A DNA stretch of 64,000 bases from Paenarthrobacter sp. GOM3 (GTDB lineage Bacteria > Actinomycetota > Actinomycetes > Actinomycetales > Micrococcaceae), in contig NZ_CP136562.1 in NCBI RefSeq assembly GCF_018215265.2, forward strand, positions 3,906,001 through 3,970,000. The letters are read 5' to 3'. The notes under the pieces were generated by a model. It was not told the DNA's origin. It searched no databases and saw only the letters and a list, made by a program, of their open reading frames with translations. Every line of letters starts with the position of its first letter. Position 1 is the first letter of the stretch. A program made the position numbers and the translations under genes. Positions 1-7,196 of this stretch are shown piece by piece.

Positions 1-633
1 GAAGAAGTCGCCCTCATGGTTGATCGGGTGCACCTTTGTATGGTCCGCGAATACCCCGGCGGAAACGTCCTCAAGCACGGCGCCAGGTTCCCAGCTCCGC
101 CAAAGCCGCCTCACGACGTCGACGAATTCTTCCGCCTTCTCATACCGCAAGTCGTGCTCAATCTGTTGATCCAGCCCGTAGTTCTGGGCGGCGAGGTCGC
201 TGCCCGACGTCACCACATTCCAGCCCAGCTGGCCCTCGGAGAAGTGCTGCAACGTGGCCAGCAGCCTGGCGGCAGTGAAGGGCGGATAGAAAGAGGCGCT
301 GACGGTAGGCACGATCCCCAGGTGCTCTGTGGCGGAGAGGAGGTATGGGACCAACGCCAATGGGTCGTGCTTCGGCGCGAAGGACGCGTGAGCAAGCGAG
401 ACCTCCGCCGTACCGCCATACGTGTCCGGAACCGTGAGTGAGTCCTCAATGATGAACAGGTCAAGCCCGGACCGCTCGAAGGCGCGCACGGCCTCTTGGT
501 ACAGGGCGGGTTTCTTCCAGTCATAGCCCAGCCCGTAGCCGGGCGTCCCCCAACCCTGAACTCCGAATCCGTGGCCCACGAACCATCCAAAATGCAGCAT
601 GGGCTTGAGTGTAGAACTGCTCTGTCCGTTCAC
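1..633 (-). CDS. FMN-dependent monooxygenase, NtaA/SnaA/DszA family (3' end outside window)
   Basis: The reverse strand is open from the window edge to a start near 600-633. The product begins LHFGWFVGHGFGVQGWG and continues with SGLDLFIIEDSL, GIVPTVSASFYPPF and QLGWNVVTSGSD, all typical of the luciferase-fold, reduced-flavin-dependent NtaA/SnaA/DszA monooxygenases. About 210 residues are visible, roughly the first half of a family protein of about 450 residues. ATG at 600 and GTG at 633 are both possible. GTG is preferred because it keeps a short lead-in ending LKP before MLHFGWF, as I recall from relatives, but neither start has a clear ribosome binding site. The family oxidises chelators or organosulfur compounds. 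The divergent sulfur genes next door hint at sulfur scavenging, which is inference. Confidence 0.85.
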   Translation of the reverse strand, partial: MNGQSSSTLKPMLHFGWFVGHGFGVQGWGTPGYGLGYDWKKPALYQEAVRAFERSGLDLFIIEDSLTVPDTYGGTAEVSLAHASFAPKHDPLALVPYLLSATEHLGIVPTVSASFYPPFTAARLLATLQHFSEGQLGWNVVTSGSDLAAQNYGLDQQIEHDLRYEKAEEFVDVVRRLWRSWEPGAVLEDVSAGVFADHTKVHPINHEGDFF

Positions 634-797
634 CGCGACCTGATTTCTTGCGAAGTTACAGGGGGACGTACTGCGTCAATTATGCTCCCGGGGCGTCATA
701 AATGGGCCCTGCCACAGCACCCTCCGGTTACGCAACATGACGGCGGGCAAACCCCCGCCACATGCAGCCCAGGCGCCCTGAATGCTACGTTTTTCTT

Positions 798-876
798 GAG
801 TAATGAGTACCAGCGCGAAGCCCTGACTTGCTGGTCGGCAACCCTCTCTCCGGCGGGGTGCCTCAGGTGACTACTC
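798..876 (+). promoter_or_regulatory. SAM-IV riboswitch
   Basis: The sequence contains in order ATGAGTACCAGC, GAAGCCCTGACTTGCTGGT, CGGCAACCCTC and GGGGTGCCTCAGGTGA. These match the SAM-IV core as I remember it, including the CGGCAACC and GGTGCC junction shared with SAM-I. GAGTA (798-802) pairs perfectly with TACTC (872-876) to close stem P1. It lies 50 bases before the DUF1737 gene and so heads the DUF1737-rhodanese-metZ operon. S-adenosylmethionine binding would be expected to reduce expression of this methionine branch. The downstream pseudoknot was not traced in detail. Confidence 0.85.
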
Positions 877-925
877 GGCGTATCGGACAAATTCGAACTG
901 CAAGCGTGACTGAGGAGCACCAGCA

Positions 926-1189
926 ATGCCTGAACCCACTGAAGAAAAACTTTCCTACCGCCTGATAACAGGCCCGGACACCCGCGATTTCTGCGAGCGG
1001 ATCAGCTCCGCACTCGCCGAGGGCTATGTGCTCCATGGCAGCCCGGCAGCTACCTTTAACGGCACGGACGTCATCGTCGCCCAGGCAATTGTGCTTCCCG
1101 CAGCGATCGCCCACGCAGACGCCGCCGTGGCCGACGCCGTCGACCAGCTTGAAAACGACGACGACGAAGCATTCGAGGGGCACGCATGA
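926..1189 (+). CDS. DUF1737 domain protein
   Basis: An 87-residue protein. Residues 9-60 (LSYRLITGPDTRDFCERISSAL and following) match the small DUF1737 fold, and the tail is acidic (ENDDDEAFEG). GAGGAG at 912-917 is a good ribosome binding site. The stop overlaps the start of the rhodanese gene by four bases (ATGA), so the two are translationally coupled. No biochemical role is established for DUF1737. Its position as first gene behind a SAM-IV riboswitch and before a rhodanese and metZ suggests a part in sulfur or methionine metabolism. That part is inference. Confidence 0.8.
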   Translation: MPEPTEEKLSYRLITGPDTRDFCERISSALAEGYVLHGSPAATFNGTDVIVAQAIVLPAAIAHADAAVADAVDQLENDDDEAFEGHA

Positions 1190-1596
1190 GCTACGCAGGT
1201 GACCTGACCCCGCAGGACGCGTGGGCCAAACTTGAAGCGGGCGCCATCCTGGTGGATGTCCGCACCGAGGGTGAATGGGCCCACATCGGCATCCCGGACA
1301 CCAAAGCCACGGAAAACGATCCCCTGTTCATCCAGTGGAACCTCGCCGGCGGCATCCCCAACTCACGCTTCATCGAGGACCTGCGGCAACAGGCGCCCGA
1401 AGACGACGGCGTGGAACTGGTGTTCCTGTGCCGCTCAGGCCAGCGCTCCATCTCCGCGGCCATCGCAGCAACCCAGGCAGGCTTCACCGCATACAACGTC
1501 CTTGAGGGCTTTGAAGGCGAACCCGACCGCTACGGCGAGCGCACTGTGAATGGCTGGAAAAACCGTGGCCTACCGACGAACCTGGGGACCGACTAA
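1186..1596 (+). CDS. rhodanese-like sulfurtransferase
   Basis: A single-domain rhodanese of 136 residues. It has the N-terminal AILVDVRTEGEW motif and the active-site loop FLCRSGQRS, whose cysteine would carry the persulfide. No signal peptide is visible, so it should be cytosolic. It is coupled by ATGA overlap to the DUF1737 gene, and its TAA is followed at once by the GTG start of metZ. Handing sulfide or persulfide to the sulfhydrylase is a reasonable idea but is not shown by the sequence. Confidence 0.88.
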   Translation: MSYAGDLTPQDAWAKLEAGAILVDVRTEGEWAHIGIPDTKATENDPLFIQWNLAGGIPNSRFIEDLRQQAPEDDGVELVFLCRSGQRSISAAIAATQAGFTAYNVLEGFEGEPDRYGERTVNGWKNRGLPTNLGTD

Positions 1597-2805
1597 GTGA
1601 CTTTCAATCCCGACGCCGCTGGCTGGAACCCTGACACCCATGCTGTCCGTGGCGGTCTTGACCGTACCAACTTCCAGGAAACATCCGAACCCGTTTTTCT
1701 GAACTCCGGGTTTGTCTACGAATCCGCTGCCGCTGCCGAACGCGCCTTCACCGGCGAAGACGAACGATTCGTCTACTCCCGCTACGGCAACCCCTCCGTG
1801 GCCACCTTCCAGGAACGGCTCCGCCTGCTCGAAGGAACCGAGGCGTGCTTTGCGACGGCGTCCGGCATGTCCGCGGTGTTCACCGCTTTGGGTGCCCTGC
1901 TGGCTGCCGGCGACCGCGTGGTCGCTGCCCGCTCCCTGTTTGGATCCTGCTTCGTGATCCTCAACGAAATCCTGCCGCGCTGGGGCGTGGAGACGGTATT
2001 CGTCGATGGACCGGATCTGGAGCAGTGGCGTGAGGCCCTGTCCAAACCCACCACGGCCGTGTTTTTCGAATCTCCGTCCAACCCCATGCAGGAAATCGTC
2101 GACGTCGCTGCCGTCAGCGAACTGGCGCATGCTGCAGGGGCGACCGTCGTCGTCGACAATGTCTTTGCCACTCCCCTGCTGCAGCGCTGCGGTGAGCTGG
2201 GCGCCGACGTGATCGTGTACTCCGGCACCAAGCACATCGACGGCCAGGGTCGCGTCCTGGGCGGCGCCATCCTTGGAACCAAGGAATTCATCGACGGCCC
2301 GGTCAAGCAGCTCATGCGGCACACCGGACCTTCGCTATCCGCGTTCAACGCCTGGGTGCTGACAAAGGGGTTGGAAACCATGGGGCTGCGCGTGAACCAC
2401 AGCTCCGCGTCGGCTTTGAAGATCGCGGAGTGGCTCGAGCAGCAGCCCGCCATCAGCTGGGTCAAGTACCCGCTGCTGAAATCGCACCCGCAGTACGAGC
2501 TCGCTGCGAAGCAGATGAAAGCCGGCGGCACTGTGCTGACATTCGAGCTTTCGCCGTCAGCCGGGCGTTCGGCCAAGGAAGCTGCTTTCGCGCTGCTCGA
2601 CGGACTCCGCGTCATCGACATCTCCAACAACCTGGGCGACTCCAAGTCCCTCATCACCCACCCGGCCACCACGACGCACCGGGCCATGGGTCCGGAAGGC
2701 CGGGCGGCGATTGGTCTCTCGGACGGAGTGGTTCGCTTGTCCGTGGGCCTGGAAGACGTGGACGATCTGATCCTGGATCTGGAGAAGGCCCTCAAACAGG
2801 TCTAG
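1597..2805 (+). CDS. metZ: O-succinylhomoserine sulfhydrylase
   Basis: A 402-residue Cys/Met-metabolism PLP enzyme, the usual length for the family. The PLP lysine is Lys212 in YSGTKHIDGQGRVLGG. SRYGNPSVATFQERL, TASGMSAV and FFESPSNPMQ line the cofactor and substrate pocket. The enzyme makes homocysteine from O-succinylhomoserine (or O-acetylhomoserine) and sulfide. The KHIDGQGRVLGG signature points to MetZ rather than cystathionine gamma-synthase or lyase. The GTG start directly follows the rhodanese stop. It is last in the riboswitch-controlled operon, consistent with feedback by SAM on methionine synthesis. Confidence 0.92.
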   Translation: MTFNPDAAGWNPDTHAVRGGLDRTNFQETSEPVFLNSGFVYESAAAAERAFTGEDERFVYSRYGNPSVATFQERLRLLEGTEACFATASGMSAVFTALGALLAAGDRVVAARSLFGSCFVILNEILPRWGVETVFVDGPDLEQWREALSKPTTAVFFESPSNPMQEIVDVAAVSELAHAAGATVVVDNVFATPLLQRCGELGADVIVYSGTKHIDGQGRVLGGAILGTKEFIDGPVKQLMRHTGPSLSAFNAWVLTKGLETMGLRVNHSSASALKIAEWLEQQPAISWVKYPLLKSHPQYELAAKQMKAGGTVLTFELSPSAGRSAKEAAFALLDGLRVIDISNNLGDSKSLITHPATTTHRAMGPEGRAAIGLSDGVVRLSVGLEDVDDLILDLEKALKQV

Positions 2806-2815
2806 CCTTGCTGCC

Positions 2816-3418
2816 ATGAGCGGGACTTACCCCTACCGCCGTGCCGGAGCGGTTATCGTTGCCGGCACGGTGGTGTGGTTCGTGGGAATCTCACCGGTCA
2901 GCCGCGTATACATCACCCCGGACGCAGCGGAACGGCTGCGGATGCTCCAGGCCAGTCGACGCGGCTGGGTGGTGGGACAGCACCTGACTGCAGCCGGAAC
3001 CGTCGCCGTGCCGGTGGGTTTCGCAGCGTTCGCTGGTGCTGTTCCGGGCACCAATAAAGAACGCGGGAAGTCGAAGAAGTGGGCTGTTGCCGCCGCGGCC
3101 GCACTGCTGGCAGGCGCCCCGTTCTTTGTTTACAGCATCTCGCGCCGCGCTTCGGATCTGGAGCGCTTCGCTGCCCGGCGCGGATCGAATGCGCCGTTCC
3201 TGTTGTATTCCGCGCTGCATGTTGTGGCGCTGGGGGCGTTGGGTGGGAGCCTGCTTTCCTCGCCCGCCAAGCGCTGGATCGGCTATACCGCAGCGGCCAG
3301 CGCTCCGGTATTCGGGGGAATTCTCCTCGCCAAGAAGGACATTCCGCCGCTGGTTTTCTACCTCATCGAAGGGGCCACCGGTGCTTACCTGATGACGTGG
3401 GAGGAACCGGAAAACTAA
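2816..3418 (+). CDS. multi-pass membrane protein of unknown function
   Basis: A 200-residue protein with five or six hydrophobic segments (about residues 8-28, 52-75, 88-106, 126-147, 155-172 and 176-193) separated by short basic loops. I do not recognise a family. It starts 10 bases after metZ without a clear ribosome binding site. Its last four bases overlap the convergent ligase gene at 3415. Whether it is read with the metZ operon cannot be decided from sequence. Confidence 0.7.
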   Translation: MSGTYPYRRAGAVIVAGTVVWFVGISPVSRVYITPDAAERLRMLQASRRGWVVGQHLTAAGTVAVPVGFAAFAGAVPGTNKERGKSKKWAVAAAAALLAGAPFFVYSISRRASDLERFAARRGSNAPFLLYSALHVVALGALGGSLLSSPAKRWIGYTAAASAPVFGGILLAKKDIPPLVFYLIEGATGAYLMTWEEPEN

Positions 3419-4614
3419 GGCCTACGAACCATGGTCAGCATCGGCGCGGGGGCCTTGCGCGCATCAACTCCAGCGCCCTGCACGGTCACTCTCGCAGCAT
3501 GTCCAACGACGGCGGCCAAGGCTTCCCCGCTTGGCGGACTTCCGGGCGGGTTATGCCCGTGGCCGCGCCTTTCGCCGTAGCGCATCGCGGCATGGCGTTG
3601 CTCCTGGGCACCGTTCCCGCGCTCGAGAAGCTTCGAAATGCCGGCTTTCACCAGAGCCAGCTCATCTTGGTCATCCAGGACCGGGCTCACGTAGTCCACC
3701 AGCGCCCAGACGACGTCCGCGGCGGGTGCGGGACGGAAATCCCCGAAGTCCAGCAACTCCCCGCGGAGCCCTGAACTGCTGGCCTGCCAACTCGCCATCC
3801 GGAGCAACGCCGTCGGCACATGGGTGGGTTCGACGCCGTCGAGCATTTCCAGCGAAGCCGTCTCCACCAAAGCCCGGACCAGCACCGCCACCAGTGCCGC
3901 ATCTTCGGCCCTGAGGCACACATCGGCCACGCGGACCTCCACGGTGGGGTGGTTCCTGGAGATCCGGGCGTCGAAGTAGATCATGCCCTCATCGAGGATC
4001 ACGCCGGTTTCCAGGAGCCGTTTCACGATCCGGCGGTAGGCGGTGAGCGAGCCGAAGACCGCCGACGGGCCCGAAGTGGGCCAGCGGTTCCAAGCCTGCG
4101 TTCGGTAGCTGTCGAAACCCGTGGGGAGCCCGCGCCAGTAGGGAGAGTTGGCGGTAAGGGCCGTGAGCACCGCAAGTTTGTCGCGGATGTGGTCAAGTAC
4201 CACCACGCCTTCCTCTGGCGACTCCACCGAGGTGTGCACATGGAATCCGCACGTCAGTTGCTCGGTGGCGATGATGCCGAAGCGGTCCAGCATCTCGGCG
4301 TACCTGGGATCCGGGGTGGTGTGCGTGTTCGAGGCCAACGGCGAGGTTGCAATCGCAGCCACCCTGGCACCGTGGTGGCGGGCGGCATCGTTGGCCATGG
4401 CCCTGCCGCGGTGGACCTGGTGGAGGAGTTCGGCGTAGCTGTGGCAGGGGCGCGTCTGGGTCTCGATCTGCTCCAGCTTCAGTTCGTGACCCAGACCCGT
4501 TTCCGCTTTCCCTGTCTCGTCCTGGCCTGCGAGGAGCGCGTCCGCGAGGGCCAAGGGCATCCCGGTCACGGGATCGACGATCAGCAGCTCCTCCTCAACC
4601 CCGAAAGTCCGCAT
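3415..4614 (-). CDS. carboxylate-amine ligase, YbdK/GCS2 family
   Basis: A 399-residue GCS2-fold protein starting [15 protein letters not shown], the hallmark FGVEEE motif of YbdK-like glutamate-cysteine ligase relatives. Further signatures are [18 protein letters not shown] (the His pair near the active site) and [17 protein letters not shown]. coli YbdK has weak ATP-dependent gamma-glutamylcysteine ligase activity. Actinobacteria make mycothiol rather than glutathione, so the real substrate is uncertain. The gene converges on the membrane protein gene with a 4-base overlap and stands alone on its strand. Confidence 0.88.
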   Translation of the reverse strand: MRTFGVEEELLIVDPVTGMPLALADALLAGQDETGKAETGLGHELKLEQIETQTRPCHSYAELLHQVHRGRAMANDAARHHGARVAAIATSPLASNTHTTPDPRYAEMLDRFGIIATEQLTCGFHVHTSVESPEEGVVVLDHIRDKLAVLTALTANSPYWRGLPTGFDSYRTQAWNRWPTSGPSAVFGSLTAYRRIVKRLLETGVILDEGMIYFDARISRNHPTVEVRVADVCLRAEDAALVAVLVRALVETASLEMLDGVEPTHVPTALLRMASWQASSSGLRGELLDFGDFRPAPAADVVWALVDYVSPVLDDQDELALVKAGISKLLERGNGAQEQRHAAMRYGERRGHGHNPPGSPPSGEALAAVVGHAARVTVQGAGVDARKAPAPMLTMVRRP

Positions 4615-4680
4615 GCTTCATTCTGCGCCAGAGTGCCTAAGGGCGACAGGGGGTTGGCCGGGTGCGCGCATTCCTGCAGG

Positions 4681-6204
4681 CTAGTCCTGGAAGTACTCGA
4701 TTTTCGCGCCGATGGTGTTCAGGCGCTCAGCCAGGTCCTCGTAGCCACGCTCGATCACGTAGATGTTCCGCAGTTCGGACGTTCCCCGGGCCGCCAGCAT
4801 CGCCAGGAGCAGGCACGCGGCCGGACGGAGGGCCGGTGGGCAGCCGATTTCCGCAGCGCGCCACTTGGTGGGCCCGTTGACGTAGATCCGGTGCGGATCC
4901 AGCAGTTGCACCTGCGCACCCAGCTTGTTGAGCTCTGTCAGGTAGATCGCACGGTTCTCGTAAACCCAGTCGTGGATCATGGTCTGGCCCTCGGCGTTGC
5001 CTGCGATCACGGCAAAGAACGGCAGGTTGTCGATGTTCAGGCCGGGGAACGGCATGGGGTGGATCTTGTCCTGGGGTGCCCGGAGTTCGGAGGGCTTGGT
5101 GGTCACATCCACCAGGCGGGTGCGGCCGTTGCGGGCCATGTACTCGCCGGAGACCTCGAGGTTTTGGCCCATCTGCTCCAGGGTGGCGAGTTCGATCTCC
5201 ATGAATTCGATGGGCACCCGGCGGATGGTGACCTCCGAGTTGGTGACGATGCCTGCGGTAATGAGGCTCATGGCCTCGATGGGGTCCTCGGACGGGAAGT
5301 ATTCAATGTCCACATCGATGGCGGACCGGCCCGTGATCTTGAGGGTAGTTGTTCCTACGCCGTCGATCTCCACGCCCAGCCCCTGCAGGTAGAAGCAGAG
5401 GTCCTGGACCATGTAGTTCGGGCTGGCGTTGCGGATGACCGTTGTACCTTCGCGGTGGGCGGCGGCCATGATGGCGTTCTCGGTAACGGTGTCGCCGCGT
5501 TCAGTCAGTACGAAGGACCGGTTGTCGTCGTCGGCGGGTGGTGCGGTAACCGAGTAGAACCCGGACCGGGCTTCGACGGCCAGTCCGAACTGCCGCAGGG
5601 CCTGCATGTGCGGTTCAACGGTGCGGGTTCCGAGGTCGCAACCTCCGGCGTAGGGCAGCAGGTATTCGCTGGTCTCGTCCAGCAGCGGACCCAAAAGCAT
5701 GATGACGCTGCGGGTACGGCGTGCGGCGTCGACGTCCATCGACTCGAGGTCCAGGACCTCGGGCCGGCGAATCCGGAGATCGCTGCCGTTAAGCCAGGTG
5801 CATTCGACGCCAATGGAGGTCAGGACCTCGACGATCCGGTTGACTTCCTCGATGCGGGCCAGCCGGCGCAGCGTGGTGGTGCCCCGGTTGATAAGGCTTG
5901 CACACAGAAGCGCCACACCGGCGTTCTTGCTGCTGTTGACATCCACCTCACCGGAGAGCGTCCGGCCACCTTCCACGCGGAGGTGCGTCATCTGGGGTTT
6001 GCCGACTTTGACGATCGAGCGCCCGAAGATCGCTTCAAGGCGTTCGATCATTCGGAGGCTCAGGTTCTGCTTACCCTGTTCCATCCGGGCAATTGCGCTT
6101 TGGCTGGTTCCCAGCTCGGTAGCCAACTGCCCCTGCGTCCAGCCCTTTTCGCCCCGAGCGTTGCGGAGCAGGTGGCCTATGTGTTCTGGCGTAGCTTGCG
6201 TCAT
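4681..6204 (-). CDS. MurA-like enolpyruvyl transferase with N-terminal XRE domain
   Basis: A 507-residue fusion. Residues 1-65 form a helix-turn-helix XRE domain (LLRNARGEKGWTQGQLATEL, SQSAIARMEQGKQNLS). Residues 75-507 are a UDP-N-acetylglucosamine 1-carboxyvinyltransferase. The catalytic landmarks are kept: Lys93-Asn94 (E. coli K22-N23), Cys189 in AGGCDLGTRTVEPH (E. coli Cys115), and the aspartate in FPGLNIDNLPFF (E. coli D305). ATG at 6204 was chosen; an in-frame TTG lies two codons upstream. As a second MurA-type protein with a DNA-binding domain it may sense a cell-wall precursor and regulate itself. An inverted repeat at 6264-6291 is a candidate operator. The enzymatic role is well supported by residues; the regulatory role is inference. 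Confidence 0.9.
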   Translation of the reverse strand: MTQATPEHIGHLLRNARGEKGWTQGQLATELGTSQSAIARMEQGKQNLSLRMIERLEAIFGRSIVKVGKPQMTHLRVEGGRTLSGEVDVNSSKNAGVALLCASLINRGTTTLRRLARIEEVNRIVEVLTSIGVECTWLNGSDLRIRRPEVLDLESMDVDAARRTRSVIMLLGPLLDETSEYLLPYAGGCDLGTRTVEPHMQALRQFGLAVEARSGFYSVTAPPADDDNRSFVLTERGDTVTENAIMAAAHREGTTVIRNASPNYMVQDLCFYLQGLGVEIDGVGTTTLKITGRSAIDVDIEYFPSEDPIEAMSLITAGIVTNSEVTIRRVPIEFMEIELATLEQMGQNLEVSGEYMARNGRTRLVDVTTKPSELRAPQDKIHPMPFPGLNIDNLPFFAVIAGNAEGQTMIHDWVYENRAIYLTELNKLGAQVQLLDPHRIYVNGPTKWRAAEIGCPPALRPAACLLLAMLAARGTSELRNIYVIERGYEDLAERLNTIGAKIEYFQD

Positions 6205-6263
6205 ACCCAAGAAATATCACAGGTGAGCTAGAAGTGGCCAGAAAATCTTGCTTTGAGCGGTTA

Positions 6264-6291
6264 ATCTCACACGGTACCCGGATTGTGAGAT
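6264..6291. promoter_or_regulatory. inverted repeat, candidate operator of the XRE-MurA gene
   Basis: ATCTCACA (6264-6271) and TGTGAGAT (6284-6291) form a perfect 8-bp inverted repeat with a 12-base spacer, 60 bases upstream of the MurA-like start. A related half-site pair, ATCACAGGTGAG, lies closer to the gene at 6216-6227. There is no T-run, so it is unlikely to be a terminator for the upstream gene. Confidence 0.5.
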
Positions 6292-6360
6292 ATGAAGCAC
6301 GACGCCGGCAGTCACCGAGGCGGCGCCAGGCACCTCTGCAGGGTCCAGCCATTGGGGGTC

Positions 6361-7095
6361 CTAGGCCCGCCAGTATCCCAAGGCGTCGATGCGATGCTTG
6401 TCCACACCGAGTTCTTTGCGGAGATGCTTGACGATGGCCCGGGTGCTGGATGCTTCGCAGGCCACCCAGAAGAAGTCCTCCGTTGGTGAGACCACTTCCA
6501 CGCCAAGGGCGCGGCAGACTTCCTCCACCAAGGCAGCCCCGTCACGTTTGCGTGGAATCCAGGTGACGACATCGGAACCGGACGTGCGCACCTGAAGTGA
6601 GGTATCGGCGTCGTGCTGGTATTCAAGCCATGCCGTCACGGGCGCCGCTCCGGGGGCGCAGCGCCCCCGTTCGTCCAGCAGGGAGTTGATGGCCGGTATG
6701 GACGCGGGGTCCCCCACCACCCAGACGCGGCGCGGGGACGGCTGCGGGAAGGTGAACGAGCTGCCCTGGACGGTTGCCTCGATGGTTTCCCCGGCTTGTA
6801 CCGGCCAGGCCCAATCGGCCGCCACGCCTTGGTGCATCGCGAAGTCCATGCTGAACGTACCGGCTGCCGGGTCCGCGTCCACCACGGTGTAGGCGCGCTG
6901 GTGCGCTTTGCCGGAGTCGTCGAACCACAACCGGATCCACATGGTGGGATGGAGTCCACTGCGCTCCAGGAGTCCGCCGTCGCGCACATGGATTCGGAGG
7001 AAATCGGGGGTGATCTCCTCCCGTCCCGTCACCTCGAGGGTGAAGTCCTTGGCGCCCATCACCTTGAGGACCACGCCTTCCCAATTGCGCTTCAA
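6361..7095 (-). CDS. siderophore-interacting protein (ferric-siderophore reductase)
   Basis: A 244-residue SIP-family flavoprotein. An N-terminal FAD-binding barrel carries QRAYTVVDAD (the RxYT motif) and is followed by an NAD(P)H-binding half starting near RRVWVVGDPASIPAI. The C-terminus YWR is typical. Such enzymes reduce and release iron from imported ferric siderophores in the cytosol. TTG at 7095 was chosen because AAAGGAG lies six bases upstream, and a longer frame to 7341 would run into the divergent acylase gene. The iron box at 7157-7175 lies in its upstream region. Confidence 0.9.
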   Translation of the reverse strand: MKRNWEGVVLKVMGAKDFTLEVTGREEITPDFLRIHVRDGGLLERSGLHPTMWIRLWFDDSGKAHQRAYTVVDADPAAGTFSMDFAMHQGVAADWAWPVQAGETIEATVQGSSFTFPQPSPRRVWVVGDPASIPAINSLLDERGRCAPGAAPVTAWLEYQHDADTSLQVRTSGSDVVTWIPRKRDGAALVEEVCRALGVEVVSPTEDFFWVACEASSTRAIVKHLRKELGVDKHRIDALGYWRA

Positions 7096-7156
7096 GGAAC
7101 TCTCCTTTACGAATGGCCTCGATTTGTGCACGGAGCCAAAGCCACTTATCTTGAAC

Positions 7157-7175
7157 TTAAGTAAGCCTAACCTAA
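7157..7175. promoter_or_regulatory. DtxR/IdeR-type iron box
   Basis: TTAAGTAAGCCTAACCTAA reads in reverse as TTAGGTTAGGCTTACTTAA, 17 of 19 matches to the textbook DtxR/IdeR palindrome. It sits between the divergent SIP gene (start 7095) and acylase gene (start 7197), so one site could repress both promoters when iron is plentiful. Confidence 0.85.
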
Positions 7176-7196
7176 GCCCGAAAGCGGATCGAGAAG

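Noticed and set aside
3820..6231. 803-codon plus-strand open frame over the ligase and MurA-like genes
   Set aside because: Shadow of two clearly recognisable minus-strand enzymes; a product of GC-rich codon bias.
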